From positions 22,148,028 to 22,212,027 of the forward strand of contig CM042966.1 in NCBI GenBank assembly GCA_023678885.1: 64,000 nt of DNA, in the 5' to 3' direction. Positions 1 to 11,084 of the stretch are shown here, piece after piece. A program made the position numbers and the translations under genes. Origin of the DNA: Pogostemon cablin (Eukaryota > Streptophyta > Magnoliopsida > Lamiales > Lamiaceae). The number at the start of each line of letters is the position of its first letter. The first letter of the stretch is position 1. The notes beneath the pieces are model-generated. The model was not told where the DNA came from. It made no database searches and saw nothing but the letters and a program-made list of their open reading frames with translations.

Positions 1-390
1 GTATTTTTAAAATTTTTGAAGTGTAACAATAGAGTAGTTGACATGGAAGTAAACCTGTAGTGTTCTCTACACTTCTACATTTGTAAATTGTAATGGTTTA
101 GACTTTAATAATTAAATTATTATGTGATCACATTAATTAATATTGTATGATTATTGTGAATTTAATATCAACTTTGAAATTTTTACTTGCATTATTGAAT
201 ATTGCATAATGCATACATCAATATCATATTTTCAATTTTAATGATATTATTATTATATTAATTCAAATTCAATATTTTAATTTTCAATTACACATGTTTC
301 ACTTATTTAATAAATAAATTACACATAATAACTGATAACACATGTATGATGTATAAATATAACATAAAGAAATAAGAAAAAAAACTGGAA
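1..390. other. AT-rich intergenic DNA
   Basis: I see no gene, splice-site-flanked exon or clear repeat terminus here; the sequence is mostly A/T. Confidence 0.5.
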
Positions 391-497
391 AATCGGCGGT
401 TCCGAACCGGAACTGAAACCGCCGATTCACGAACCGTACTCCTTATTTCCCGGTTCGGTTCCGGTTCCCCCTCCGTTGGAACCGGGGTGCATGTCTA
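391..497. repeat. GC-rich inverted CCGGTTC/GAACCGG cluster, possible hAT end
   Basis: In otherwise AT-rich DNA this stretch carries repeated GGTTCCGGTTC and GAACCGGAAC words on both strands and ends in CCGGGGTGCATG. Clusters of this kind are typical of the subterminal region of plant hAT (Ac/Ds-like) elements, but no matching second terminus or 8-bp TSD was found, so this is only a candidate fragment. Confidence 0.35.
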
Positions 498-612
498 GCT
501 TACAGGATCATCGTTCAAGTGCTTTGCAGTTACAACACTTTACCTCTATATGCCTTGGTTACGCAGGTAATGAAACTATGCTCCACTACACTCCGTGTCA
601 TTGTCACTTTTT

Positions 613-676
613 AATTATTAATTAATGGTTAAATAATCATACTGACAATTATTAATTAATGGTTAAATAATCATAC
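613..676. repeat. 30-bp direct duplication
   Basis: An identical 30-bp block occurs at 613-642 and 647-676, separated by four bases. It is a recent local duplication with no coding content. Confidence 0.85.
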
Positions 677-774
677 ACGCACCCCAATACTGGTAATTTT
701 CTATTGATAAAATGATAGTCCATAAATTTTTAATAATGAAAAATTCATTTACGTTGTTTATCCTTGCTAATAAT

Positions 775-1189
775 TGTTAGGATTTGTTAACAATAAAAGA
801 AGAGAATTTTTCTTTTGTTTTTTATCCCACATCGAAAAGAAGAACAAAGGGGGAGGAATTCTTGGTGATATATAAGGAGGCCCTGAACTTTAAGTCAAAT
901 GCACCAATTAAATACACTTTAATCTTTGTGTTTGATTCTAATTAAATTCATTTCTTAGATTCTCGGTTGTGAGAATGAGGAGAAATGTGTGGATTAGTCA
1001 AAGATTTGTAAGAGTGTAGGGATTGAAGGTCGGGAGAGAGAAATTCTGTGTGATTGTAAAAAAATTTCATATAGTGGTATTTTCTCGGTCCGTGGTTTTT
1101 CTCCGATTTTGGAGTTTTCCACGTAAATTCTTGTGTTGTGCTTTTTATGTTCTTCTTTATGTGTCCCTTAGGATCTGCCTATCACAACA
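775..1189 (+). mobile_element. Solo Copia-type LTR with perfect TSD
   Basis: The 415-bp block starts TGTTAGG and ends CACAACA, the usual TG...CA form of an LTR. It is flanked on both sides by the 5-bp direct repeat ATAAT (770-774 and 1190-1194). Internally it shows a 'cccacatcga' block near 829, an LTR-promoter-like 'gatatataag' near 868, and a 'ttttggagttttccacg' block near 1109, as seen in many plant Copia LTRs. There is no internal coding sequence or second LTR, so it is read as the product of LTR-LTR recombination. Orientation follows the position of the promoter-like segment. Confidence 0.85.
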
Positions 1190-1194
1190 ATAAT

Positions 1195-1695
1195 TTCACT
1201 AACAATTTATATAATAATTCTGATAGTAAATTACAACGAATTTTATTATGTTGCTAAAAACATAATGAATTCGTTGACAAAGGATCGAAGACATAATGAA
1301 TTCTTTATTTTTATTTTATTTTATTTTATTTGTGAGTGTAAACTTAAGAAATTAAAAATAATTTGAGTAAAAAATAAATAAATTAAAGAAATTGTGGTGA
1401 TGCAGATGGGGAGTAAATTCAAACAAACAATTTTTGAGGAGAGCATGCGAGAGCTGACTCAAATATCACAAGATGGAACATCAAACCATCTTGCCACTCA
1501 ACATACTAACCCCATTTGCCTTACCCAATCACCCTCTCATATTCAACTTTCTTGCATCTCATCGACTTAAATAACATACATGATTCAACCACTTTGCCTA
1601 ATCTAGATTAATTTATTGAAAATGATTGATCAATAAACCCATTCTTCATTTATCAACACTTCATTGGGATTCCAAGTGGTTTATTGTGTTAAGCA
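1195..1695. other. AT-rich intergenic DNA
   Basis: There is a short TTTTA-type microsatellite near 1300-1330. No gene or transposon terminus is visible up to the CACTA element. Confidence 0.5.
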
Positions 1696-4104
1696 CACTA
1701 CAACAAAAACGGGCTAATAGAACCTATTTATTATGACACTTTCAATAAATATGTCCTATTATACATTTAATGAGACATTTATATATAAAACGTCTTATTA
1801 AAAGTTTATTAATTAATGAGCTATATATACTCTATTTTCCTTTTTTATTTTTCTTTATCTATTTTTAAACAATATATCTCACATAATAATCTCAATTCTC
1901 ACCATCGTGGATAGAAAAGAACATTAGGAAACTAGGGTTCTTCGAGGAATCAGTACTATAGATTCATGGGGAAAATCCTTCACCTCCATTTTGATTGAGA
2001 TTCTTAAAAAAATTGAATATGAAGCTTCTCTCTAACCAAGGATTTCGACCTCCAGCGTTGATCCACTGGCGCTTCATGCTTCAGCTTCGTCGCAATACCG
2101 CTACTCGCAACATAGCGGTCACAATGAGAACATAGCGGCGGCGCTATAGCTATTCAAGAGGGAAACACATAATCTTTGAGTCCACGATAACCCTGAAACA
2201 AACAATTGGCAACCACTCTTCATCTCGTCTTAGGTAAGTACAAAGAAGGGCTTCATTTCTCATTTTGTGGATTATTTCCGAAAAATTTGTAGAATTAGAT
2301 AGTGAATTTGGTGCCTAAGGGTTAGAAATGTGTAAAACTAGATAGCGACGGACTCTCAGTCCTTCGATCTGTTCAATGAGGTCGGTCAGGTTGTGTCGGT
2401 TAGGAATTGCCGAGATTTCAGCACTTACAGCCTTCGCTGTAGCTAAGTGGATAGTGTCGATTTCATATGCCTTTTCGGCTTTTCCATATCAAATTGGACA
2501 CCTTTCTTCCTTCGATGTTGCTCTCAAAATTTGCTCTTATTAGGTGTACTCAGTGTCAGCCTTGCACACATCTTGTTTTATAGCTAAATATATCCTTTTT
2601 CATTAGGAATTTTGACATTTATAGTTGCAAATTAACAGACTGAGGAATATTGTGGAGAGAAGACTTGATCGAAGTGCTCTTCACATGCTCAAACCCAGGT
2701 TTGTTAATAACCAACTCTGACTTCAATTTAACTTATTATTTTTTGTTCATTTTGTGAGTGTGAGTATCTTTCCATGAGATGTTTATGCTGTGTATTTGGT
2801 TTCTGATTTTTTGCAAAATATTGAATGATGTGGTAATAATATTCAAAGATATTTAACTACTTTGTGACATTATGAGGCATTTTTATCACTGTTATTAAGA
2901 ACGCATTTAACTATTTAAGTTATATTGGGCTGAGAACACTGAATATATAACTTAATAATTGCTTATTAAATTCATGTTCTCTTGAGCAAAACATATGGAG
3001 ATATGACTCTATTCAAAAATTTTTTGTTTGTTTACTGCTGTCAGAAACTATTGTGTGGAGTCAAAGTTGAACATGGTTAACAAGAGTGTTCAAGGGATGG
3101 GAAGAAGTACGAAAAGTAACCGGGTTGCCCTCAATGAAGGGATTTTGTCTAAGACTAGAAAGCTAGTAGTACAAGATGAAGATGAAATAGAAGAGAATGT
3201 CCAGGGGCAAATGAACTGGAACATGGTAGCTTTGCTGTCATATTTATTGTGCTATGTGATTCGAATGCCAGAAAATTCATTTAAGGTTACCTTAATTAGA
3301 TGATATATGTTATATTACAGTAAAATATCTTAGAATTTGAAGAGGAACCAAAGGGAAATATGAACAGCAGATGCAACCACAACGAAGTAAACATGCTTTC
3401 AAAGAGTCATGTTAAAATTTTTTCAATGATTACTCATGTTTCCATCTACTACTTCAATCAGTGTTTGGTTATATTTTCATATATCTTCTTCTTACATTTC
3501 AAGAACAAGTTCTCATGGAAAAATAGCAGCAGCTACAGCCTAATGAACAACAAAGTTCACTACAAGTTTCCAAAGAGCAAGGTTATACTTGTTTTTACTA
3601 TTACTTAAGAATTTTCTGGCTTGTCACTCACTTGTGATTTTTTTCTTAAAAGTTGCAAGCTAGAAAACAAGCTTTCAAGGAGAAAGGTTAAAATTTATTT
3701 TTTCTTAAAATTTTCTTGGATGTTTTATCTACTTACTATTTTATTTCTCTTATTGTTTTATTAATGACACCTAGAACTCGATATCATACAAGAAATGAGC
3801 CTCAATTGAAAGATCTGCCGCTTCAGCAATATGAACAACAAAAACAATCACACATGGGTAAAAAGCCTTCCAAAGAGCAAGGTAATATTTATCTTTACTA
3901 CTTAAAAAGTTTTCTTACTTGTGAAATGCATTATTTGTCTTTCTCTTGTGATGATTTCAGTTCCTTTTAATATGCTTTACTGAGTCCTTCCAAATAGAGT
4001 TTGACAAGAGATGGACACTAACTTCTACATATTGATGTTATGATGATTTAAATTTGTTGTAGTATCTAAAATAATATTGAGGTGATCTTATTTGAAATAT
4101 TATT

Positions 4105-4332
4105 TTGACTAGCTGCTTGTTTCTGATTCAGGCAGCTGTAGCTCGTAGCTTCTGCAAAAGCATTGATGTTTATGACCAAGATATTCATCTTCGCACTATA
4201 CGTATGCGAGTGTTTCATTTCTATTTTCTATCCTTTTTTTCTTCTATTTTCCTTAGTAATATGTTGACTAGCTGCTTGTTTCTGATTCAGGCAGTTGTAG
4301 CTCAAAGCTTCTGCAAAAGCATTGATGTTTAT
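4105..4332 (+). repeat. Duplicated 69-bp intron-acceptor plus exon segment
   Basis: A 69-bp block (4105-4173) covering a pyrimidine-rich 'tttctgattcag' acceptor and the coding piece with FCKSIDVY recurs at 4264-4332 with four or so differences. The copies are 90 bp apart. It looks like an exon duplicated together with its 3' splice site. Confidence 0.8.
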
Positions 4333-4412
4333 TAATGATAAGCAAGTCTACTGTTCTTTAAGGTAATGTTCATGAAACTTTCCCATCTCTATGGATCATA
4401 ATATATCTTTGG

Positions 4413-4482
4413 TTGCAGGTCTTTCGATATCCTAATGGGAAAGGTAGTTGCAGGTCTTACGATATCCTAATGGGAAAGGCAG
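4413..4482 (+). repeat. 35-bp tandem duplication (exon-like, RYPNGKG)
   Basis: Two adjacent 35-bp units (4413-4447, 4448-4482) each begin with 'ttgcag', a possible 3' splice site, and continue with 'atatcctaatgggaaagg'. Confidence 0.8.
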
Positions 4483-4841
4483 AGGATCTTGAAATGTAGC
4501 CTTTGAATGTATGTATAATCTTATTTTTTGTCATTCAATATCACCATTTGCAATCTTGCCACTTCTTTTTGGTTCTTGAAACTAAGAAAACAAATCTCGT
4601 CATTTTCACTATGTTACTTTTGAGAAGAATCAAGTGTTGATACTAATGCATCGATGCAAGGATACTTGATACATATTCTTCTGCTTGACCAAAGCCCCAT
4701 GGATAATTCTGTTATCTATTTTGAAACTTTGATTTAGAGTACTTTAGAGTACCACTCCTTCCTAACACCAAACATTGTAGTTCGTACATATTTATAGCTG
4801 TTATATTAATTTATTTATATATTACTTTTGCGATTGAACAG

Positions 4842-4905
4842 ATGCATGTATTAAAAAAATTCAGCTTGACAGTACAACCAGGGGAAGTAGTTGCCTTTGT
4901 AAGTT
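4842..4905 (+). pseudogene. Possible captured ABC-transporter exon fragment
   Basis: After a 'gaacag' acceptor-like sequence, the reading frame gives MHVLKKFSLTVQPGEVVAFV and is then lost. The pattern VLKxxSLTVxPGExVAxV immediately precedes the Walker A loop in ABC transporters of the TAP/ABCB type. The Walker A motif itself is absent, and the match is only about 20 residues, so a chance resemblance is possible. If real, it is a host gene piece carried by CACTA-1. Confidence 0.35.
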
Positions 4906-5754
4906 CATGATGTTTCAGTAAGTTCGTTTCACTCTTATTTCATTTGTTTTACTCGTTAAATTAGTCACTGATTGTGTATTTATTACTCGTTAAATTTACT
5001 TTGATTTTGTAGTGATGACACCTATAACTCCAAACGCTACAAGAAATGAGCCTCCAATAGAAGATCCGCTATTGCAGCAATATGGACAACAAAAACAACC
5101 ACAAATGAGTCAAAAAGCATCAAATGAGCAAGGTTAAAATTTGATTTCAACGCATAAATTTTTCTAACTTTCGACTGGCTATTTATGCCTTTTTCCAATG
5201 ATGGTACATAGAACTAGATATGCAACAAAAAACCAAAGGAGAGAAGACGAGCAACTAGAGAACTTGGAAGTCACTCAACAGCAAACTGATGGACCAGGTT
5301 GATTATATGGATAATGAAAGCTATATATACATTTCGGTTGTATTTAAACATATTCTTTTAAAGTTTGAGTATAGAGACAACAAAGCGCCGATGATCAACT
5401 TACTTACCTGAAATTTGGGCTAGAAATCCTAATGAAGAACGCATTCTTGTCCATTTCAACAAGTGAGGCCAGCTATGTGTCGGTTCAGTTAGTAATAAAA
5501 ATAAGCTTAATCTTCTTTTAACTCCTTGTCATGTATTGTATTCTTTTAGCTATTTGTGAGAAGTTTTAAGAACCAATACTTATAGTTTCTGTAAATTTGG
5601 TGGTTACTGTTAATTGATAGAGTAGTAATATTCAGATTATTAATGTGAATTTTAAGGTATAAGACGTATATTTAATTGAAATTATATTTTAAATTAATAA
5701 TTTCTTTTAAAGGACACCTTTTTTAAAAAATAAAAATTAAAATTGACTTGCTAA

Positions 5755-6108
5755 TTAATAGGTACACTTATAAAGTGTCCTATAAAATTATAGAATATTA
5801 GGACACTTTAAAGTGTTTTAATTATCATGTAATGAGACACTTATATCTATTGTGATTCGAACAAAAATGACACTTTAAAGTGTTTTAATTATCATCTAAT
5901 GAGACACTTTTACCTATTGTGACTCAAGCAAAAAGGACATTTTAAAATATTTTAATTATCATGTAATAAGACACTTTTACCTATTATGACTCGACGAAAA
6001 ATGACACTTAAGATAAGTGTCTTATTCATTTAAAACCTTAAAAATGTCTCACTATACCCCTTAATAAGACACTTACAAGTGTCCTATTAAGAGTTTTTTG
6101 TTGTAGTG
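5755..6108. repeat. CACTA-1 right subterminal repeat array
   Basis: At least four copies of a roughly 60-bp unit containing 'gacactttaaagtgttttaattatca' variants and 'taatgagacactt' lie just inside the right terminus. The word is partly self-complementary (ACTTTAAAGT). Matching copies in inverted orientation lie inside the left end (about 1725-1800). Confidence 0.8.
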
Positions 6109-6701
6109 GCATGATATTCATTTATGCCCAACTGTGGAGAGAAATTGTTTAATGTGAGATTTTTTAGCTCAAGATCGTGAGAAGTGTTAGATCAAGATTA
6201 TGGATAGTACAAATTGTTTATAGTCATTCTATAAATATGAAATTGATGAACAAGGACATATCTATACATGGTGACGACGTTAGGAATTGTAGGCAGAGCT
6301 TGGTTTTTTTTAGCAAAATTCACCGTTATAATAGATATATGGTTTAAGAAAATTTATTTCTAACTTACTTTTAGAGATAATTTAATATTTTTAGAAAATA
6401 AATAAATTTTAAAGTAAATTACATTAGTCAAATATGAGTGACAATTTAAAATTAGAACTTAGTATTATGTAGTTATTGAATTTGGTAATATTTCTTTTAT
6501 TTGTATGGTGAACTTGTATATGTGATAGAGATAAAATAATAAATTTGAATATGTTTATGTAATTGGAAAAAATAAAAAGTGTGAACTTTTTTAAGGACGA
6601 ATGTATTAATTAAAATAATAACATATATATAGATGTAATATTTATTTAAAATTATTAAAGAAAAATTAAATGGTTTAAATTAATCTAAAAATAAATTAAA
6701 T
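6109..6701. other. AT-rich intergenic DNA
   Basis: This lies between CACTA-1 and the Copia element. I see no gene or repeat structure here. Confidence 0.5.
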
Positions 6702-6706
6702 ATTTT

Positions 6707-6856
6707 TGAGAATGTGATTAGAGCAATCACCGATGATTGTATGATCAGTGCGTATCATTATAAATAAAGAGATTATAACAATCAATGACGAAGGAAACAA
6801 AATAATACAACAGAGAAAAATATACAACAATAAATATCTAAGATTTGATCTTATCA
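6707..6856 (-). repeat. Copia-1 3' LTR
   Basis: This 150-bp copy starts TGATAAG on the minus strand, preceded by a short purine-rich stretch (GATGTGGG) that serves as the polypurine tract, and ends ATTCTCA. It aligns with the 5' LTR along its whole length. Confidence 0.9.
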
Positions 6857-6879
6857 CCCACATCAAGCACTGCGCGGGA

Positions 6880-8305
6880 TGCATGCAAATGTTGTGCTTG
6901 GATCGCAAAAGTTCAAATGCAGGTCGCAGGAGACTCTTCGTGAAGACATTAGCAAGCTGAAGAGATGAAGGAACATATCGAGTGGCTAACCGACCAACAG
7001 AAACAAGTTCTCTAACAAAGTAGCAGTCAATGTCGATGTGTTTGACGCGCTTATGAGCCACCGGATTCTGACTGATAAAAACCGCACTATTATTATCACT
7101 TAAGAGCAATGGACAAGTTGAAAGGCGAACTCGCAGTTCTGAGAGAAGGGTTGAGATCCACACTAGTTTACAAGCAGTACTAGTCATAGCACGATAGTCA
7201 GATTCACAACTAGAACGAGAACGTAGGTTGCTTCTTGGCACTCCAAGAGACAAGATTCCCTCCAAGGAAAATTGAGTAACCATATGTAAAACGACGAGTG
7301 CCAGGGCACCTAGCCAATCCGCATCAGATTATCCCACAAGGGAGAGGTCTGACCATGACGAGAAGTAGAGACCAAACGATAATATGCCTTTAACATAGCG
7401 CAAAATTCTTTTAACGGCCAAGAAATGATCCTCCGTTGGTGACTATAAGAATTGACTAACTAGATTGACTGCATAGGATAAGTCTGGTCTAGTGATAGTT
7501 AAGTACTGTAGAGCACCGAATAGCGAACGATAGAGAGTTGGATCAGAAAAGGGATCGCCATCCTTAATAATCACCAGCCACTAGCGGGGTGGAAGTTGGC
7601 TTGGAATCAAGAAGCTGCTCGCGCTGTAGAATATCATGCGCATATTTTGCTTGGCTAACAAAAAGACCACGAGATGTATGTGAAACCTCCAAACCCAAGA
7701 AATAATTCAGTTGGCCAAGATCCTTTATGGCAAATTCCTTACCAATACGGTGAATAAATCGAGTAAGTAATTCAGAGTCACTGCCAGTGAGTATTATATC
7801 ATCAACATACAATATGAAAAAATAGAATTCTTGCCTTGGTGCATGAAGAACAAGGAAGAGTCTGAACAACTCTGATCGAAGCCGAGAGAGAGCAAGAATG
7901 AATAGAACTGCTGGAACAAAGCTAATGGAGCTAGACGCAAGCCATACGGAGCCTTTTTTAAGCGACATACATGATTCGGAAACCGTGGATCAACAAAACT
8001 AGGTGGTTGAGCCATGTAGACAGGTTAAGTAAGCACACCGAACTCATTTTTAACATCAAGTTGATGCAAAGGTCAGTTGTAATGAACAGAAAGAGCTATA
8101 ATAATGCGAACGGTGGCAGCCTTGACAATCGGGCTGAAGGTATGATGGAAATCGGCACCAGGAATTTGTGTAAATACTTGAGCGACCTCTCAATAGAGCC
8201 ATCGGAACAGTATTTGGTGCGATAGACCCACTTCGACCCAACAATGTTAACATTTTCTGGTGGGGGAACCAAGTCCCACGTGCGATTTGAGTGCAATGCA
8301 TCCAT
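6880..8305 (-). pseudogene. Copia-1 reverse transcriptase and RNase H (decayed)
   Basis: From 8305 the frame gives TWDLVPPPENVNIVGSKWVY, the usual start of Copia RT. A shifted frame at 8015 has CRLKKAPYGL. The catalytic box FILYVDDIILTGSD at about 7820-7780 keeps both aspartates, followed by KDLGQLNYFLGLEV and KYAHDILQR. RNase H lies at 7230-6890 with SDYRAM, LSDNNSAVFISQNPVAHKR and KHIDIDCYFVRE. Frameshifts near 8015, 7960 and 7560 and stops break it. The last part runs to the 3' LTR polypurine tract. Confidence 0.9.
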
Positions 8306-8791
8306 TTCCTCCTACATGGCTGCCAACCACTGTAGTGATTTCAGCGCTGACTTAAAACCACGAGGTTCTGAATTTGTAGCAAGGGCGGATAGTAAAGCGG
8401 TGGAGGCATAATCCACGGGATATCAAGGCTTAAAAATACCAGCCTTAGAGCGTGTGATCATATGATGTCCTAGCTGAGGTGCAATTGGTCGATCAGGTGG
8501 AGCAGGTACATGATTATCATTAAGTGGTGGTAAATCATCAACAAGTGGGGGGCAGCGTAATGATGGGAGGACTGTGACTCTCAAGTAGATAGGGCCTACA
8601 TGGCGATGTTGTAGATGGACGAGAAGTTGGTATTTCAGATGCGGATGGAGGAGTGATAGGATCAATGTCTATGAATGTGGATATATCCAAAAATCCCTGC
8701 GCTGCAGAAGTAGATTCATCAGCAAACGGGAAAAATGTTCAGCCTGATTCAGGATCATAACACCGGAAACCCTTGTATATAGAGCTGTAGC

Positions 8792-9504
8792 CTAAAAATA
8801 TGCATGGTTGGCTGCGGGGAGATAATTTTTGTGAAAATAATCCCGGAGATAATGATAAACTCTGCAGTCGAAGCATTTAAAATTCGCATAATTCGGAGCA
8901 ACTGCAAAAAGAACCTCTAAAGGAGATTTATGTGCAAATACAGAGTATGGAATACGATTTATGATGAAGGCTACAATGGCGAAGGCATCGAACCAAAAGC
9001 TTGCAGGAATATGAGCATGAAACATCATAGATAACCCTGTCTCAGTAATATGGCGATGTTTTCTCTCGGCACGGCCATTTTGTTGTGATGAATGCCGTGT
9101 GTGTGCATGAATTCTTGAACATTTATGTTTACAAATTCAGTGCCACCATCACTTTGAAACACCTTGATGGTAGTAGGGAACTGATTGCACACATAATTAC
9201 GAAATGAAAAAATCTGATTTGGCACAATGGACATAACCAAGTGAAATGTGATAAATCATCTATAAATACCATATAATAATGAAAACCATCACGGGCACAT
9301 GACCCCATAAATCACAATGAATAAGATCTAAAACAGCAGAAGCACGTTTCTCATTCAAATGAAAAGAAAGTATCTTGCTCTTAGCCAACTGACAAGAAGA
9401 GCAAAGCCGAGGACTTGGCAAAATTGAAGTAACAGATAGATGACCAGCCTTATTTAGCAAAGTAATAGTAGATGACGGGATATCCCCAGGCGTAAATGCC
9501 ATAA
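8792..9504 (-). pseudogene. Copia-1 integrase (decayed)
   Basis: The region opens with CSSCQLAKSK (the C-C pair of the HHCC domain). The core then gives DLIHCDLWG (first catalytic Asp), FQSDGGTEFVN (second Asp) and, in a shifted frame near 9065-9040, NGRAERKHRHI (the Glu). An AHIPASFWFDAFAIVAFIIN block follows at 9010-8950 and PLEVLF after it. All three DDE positions remain, but spread over different frames, so the enzyme is not made. Confidence 0.87.
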
Positions 9505-9890
9505 ATCATAACTAGCGCTTATCTTAAATTTTTTTACTAAAGCAAGAAAAGCGGCAGAACCTGTCTTCAAAACATAGAGTCCATGTTCACAGCAACTCTG
9601 AGCCAGAGTTGTTTTGGTGAGGTGATGCTGAATAGCAAAGGAATCATTAATAAAAATAACCTCAATCGGATAATCAGCCGTCAATTTGCTTATAGATAAG
9701 AGATTTTTTGTTATTTGAGGCACAACAAGAACATCAGTGAGTTTCGTATTTTGAGAAATAGAGTGAGTACCAATATGTCCCCACAATGACAGAGTGATTA
9801 CCATTGTAAGAATCTGCCGAGTCTAAAGATGATGGTTGAGCAACAATGTGAGCTAAGGCCCCCGAATCAATATACCAGTCGGATGGTGTA
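9505..9890 (-). pseudogene. Copia-1 aspartic protease and pre-integrase region (decayed)
   Basis: The frame reads WYIDSGA with the catalytic DSGA at 9868-9857, then continues into a VLVVPQITKNLLSISKL block, the conserved C-terminal part of Copia proteases. The following YDLWHLRLG is the start of the GAG-pre-integrase domain (zinc-binding HHCC region). The protease is out of frame with the upstream zinc knuckle, and the glycine-rich flap region differs from consensus. It would process the polyprotein in an active element. Confidence 0.85.
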
Positions 9891-10815
9891 CTGCGATGAT
9901 CAGGCTGAATCGCACATGAGGCTTGAAAGGCCTGGCAAGATCAGCAGAATTTCCACACTTGTTAAGATAAAGGGGACATTTGTCTGCGTAGTGATCTCCT
10001 CTACATATTTGACATCTTGGCTTGCGTGGGGCAAATAAATTACCACTTCCAGAAGATGGTGTGCCAGAAAAACGACCACGACCTGATTGGCCTGAGCGAG
10101 AAGATGGTCCCTGATGCGAGATCGGAGAGGGATCAGATCTGCCAAAGTTGGAAGAACGGCGAGCAGCAGCGGTAAAGGCAACTTGCTGAGAGGATGAGTT
10201 GTTCATTGATTTGTGTAAAAGTTAAAACTGGATGGCTTGATGAAGAAGATCCGAAAGTGGAGGAACATGGGACATCGTCATTCCAGTGTCAGCGAAACTC
10301 CACGGAGTAACCAGTGAGATTTGTCGAACTCCTCAACAGAGCCTCCGATAGTCGACAATTGATCACAAATATTTTTGAACTTTCTACCATAATCTTAAAC
10401 GGAGAGAGAACCAAAACGTAGGGACAACAACTCCTCATGTAACTATTCGCTCTGGAAGTGGAGGAATGAGAGTAGGCAGTCTCCAAGGCAAGCCATGCAG
10501 TCCTTGATGTCGTGCAGTCCACGACCTCTACCATGGCCTCTTCTGTGAGAGTGAGAAGAGTACGCCCAGAATTTTTTGATCAGTGGTATGCCAAGTAGAG
10601 TATTATGGGTTTGGAGTTTTAGAACCATCTTCGCTGGTAATCTGTTCAGCTGGTGGTGGAGAGGACCCGTCCACATGATCGAGCAATCCGAAACATGTGA
10701 GCACAGGCAAAACTTATCGCTTCCATAGGAGAAAGTTGGAGGAGGATAACTTGATTGTCACCATGTGAATCATGGTGGCAATTGGGACTGCATCAGAAGC
10801 GTGTGTGGTCGCCAT
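9860..10815 (-). pseudogene. Copia-1 Gag (decayed)
   Basis: The chosen start at 10815 gives MATTHASDAVPI, then MVTIKLSSSNFLLWKR, the typical beginning of plant Copia Gag (a VTIKLxxxNFLLWK motif). Downstream frames are shifted, with pieces at 10676-10289 matching the central UBN2-type Gag region. A Ser/Gly/Arg-rich linker follows at about 10200-10060, then a zinc knuckle CQICRGDHYADKC. That knuckle spacing is CX2CX3HX4C, one residue shorter than the usual CX2CX4HX4C. The frame shifts again before the protease. In a working element Gag would form the virus-like particle and bind genomic RNA; this copy cannot. Confidence 0.85.
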
Positions 10816-10903
10816 TAATGAGGAGAAGAAAGCAGGAAAAAATCGCAAAGGGAGAAGAAGAAGAAGGAGGAAGGATACCAGCTAGGGTTTCCGTAGTGTT
10901 TAG

Positions 10904-10913
10904 GCTGATACCA
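10904..10913 (-). other. Copia-1 primer binding site (tRNA-iMet)
   Basis: The minus strand reads TGGTATCAGC directly after the 5' LTR, the standard initiator-methionine tRNA complement used by plant Copia elements. The adjacency fixes the LTR boundary and the element's direction. Confidence 0.92.
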
Positions 10914-11079
10914 TGAGAATGTGATTAGAGCAATCACCGATGATTGTATTATCGGTGTGTATCATTATAAATAAAGAGGTTACAACAATCAATGCGATAT
11001 ACAAGCGATATACAAGGAAACAGAATAATACAACAAAGGAAAATATACAACAATAAATATCTAAGATTTGATCTTATAA
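10914..11079 (-). repeat. Copia-1 5' LTR
   Basis: On the minus strand this LTR ends ...ATTCTCA directly before the PBS. Relative to the 3' LTR it has about 16 extra bases around a duplicated 'gcgatatacaa' word. Its outer end reads TTATAA where the 3' LTR has TTATCA, so one terminal base appears mutated. Confidence 0.9.
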
Positions 11080-11084
11080 ATTTT

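Larger units (their letters stand above)
3028..5300 (+). pseudogene. Fragmented Q-rich CACTA protein with repeated exon-like units (Ptta/TnpA-like)
   Basis: Several short in-frame blocks separated by intron-like AT-rich DNA encode variants of one motif. Near 3770-3885 is a block with TRNEP, LLQQY-like and KPSKEQG; near 5015-5137 a second copy of the same layout ends NEQG; shorter relatives lie at about 3340-3405 and 3500-3585; and a degenerate Q-rich block lies at 5210-5300. Each unit ends with an AAxGAGCAAGGT-like sequence that could serve as a splice donor. The first block (3028-3303) starts acidic and basic (GMGRSTKSN, EDEIEEN). Just downstream (about 5417-5480) a piece reads ERILVHFNK, a stop, then GQ, resembling the RI.V.FN..GQ core of plant Ptta/En/Spm transposase-associated proteins. 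I infer a decayed accessory transposase gene whose Q-rich linker exons multiplied. No catalytic domain is visible. Confidence 0.5.
1696..6108. mobile_element. CACTA-1, complete CACTA (En/Spm) DNA transposon
   Basis: The left end reads CACTACAACAAAAA and the right end TTTTTTGTTGTAGTG, perfectly inverted over about 14 bp. Both sides carry the 3-bp TSD GCA (1693-1695 and 6109-6111), the size expected for CACTA elements. About 110 bp inside the left end and 350 bp inside the right end hold repeats of an 'aGACACTTTtA'-like word, the usual subterminal transposase-binding arrays. The 4.4-kb interior has no TNP2-like transposase. It contains fragments of a Q-rich Ptta/TnpA-like protein, short duplications and possible captured exons, so it is most likely non-autonomous. 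Confidence 0.92.
6707..11079 (-). mobile_element. Copia-1, full-length Ty1/Copia retrotransposon with very short LTRs
   Basis: The element is bounded by LTRs of 150 bp (6707-6856) and 166 bp (10914-11079) and by the 5-bp TSD ATTTT (6702-6706 and 11080-11084). The minus-strand domain order is Gag, protease, integrase, RT, RNase H, which defines Copia. A PBS matching initiator tRNA-Met adjoins the 5' LTR at 10904-10913. All domains are recognisable, but frames are broken repeatedly, so it is inactive. Short LTRs and 4.4-kb size fit compact plant Copia lineages such as Ale/Retrofit; this assignment is inference. Confidence 0.93.

Noticed and set aside
1696..1810. Left end of CACTA-1 as an independent MITE
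   Set aside because: Its inverted partner is at 6108 with an exact TSD, so it is the end of the large element.
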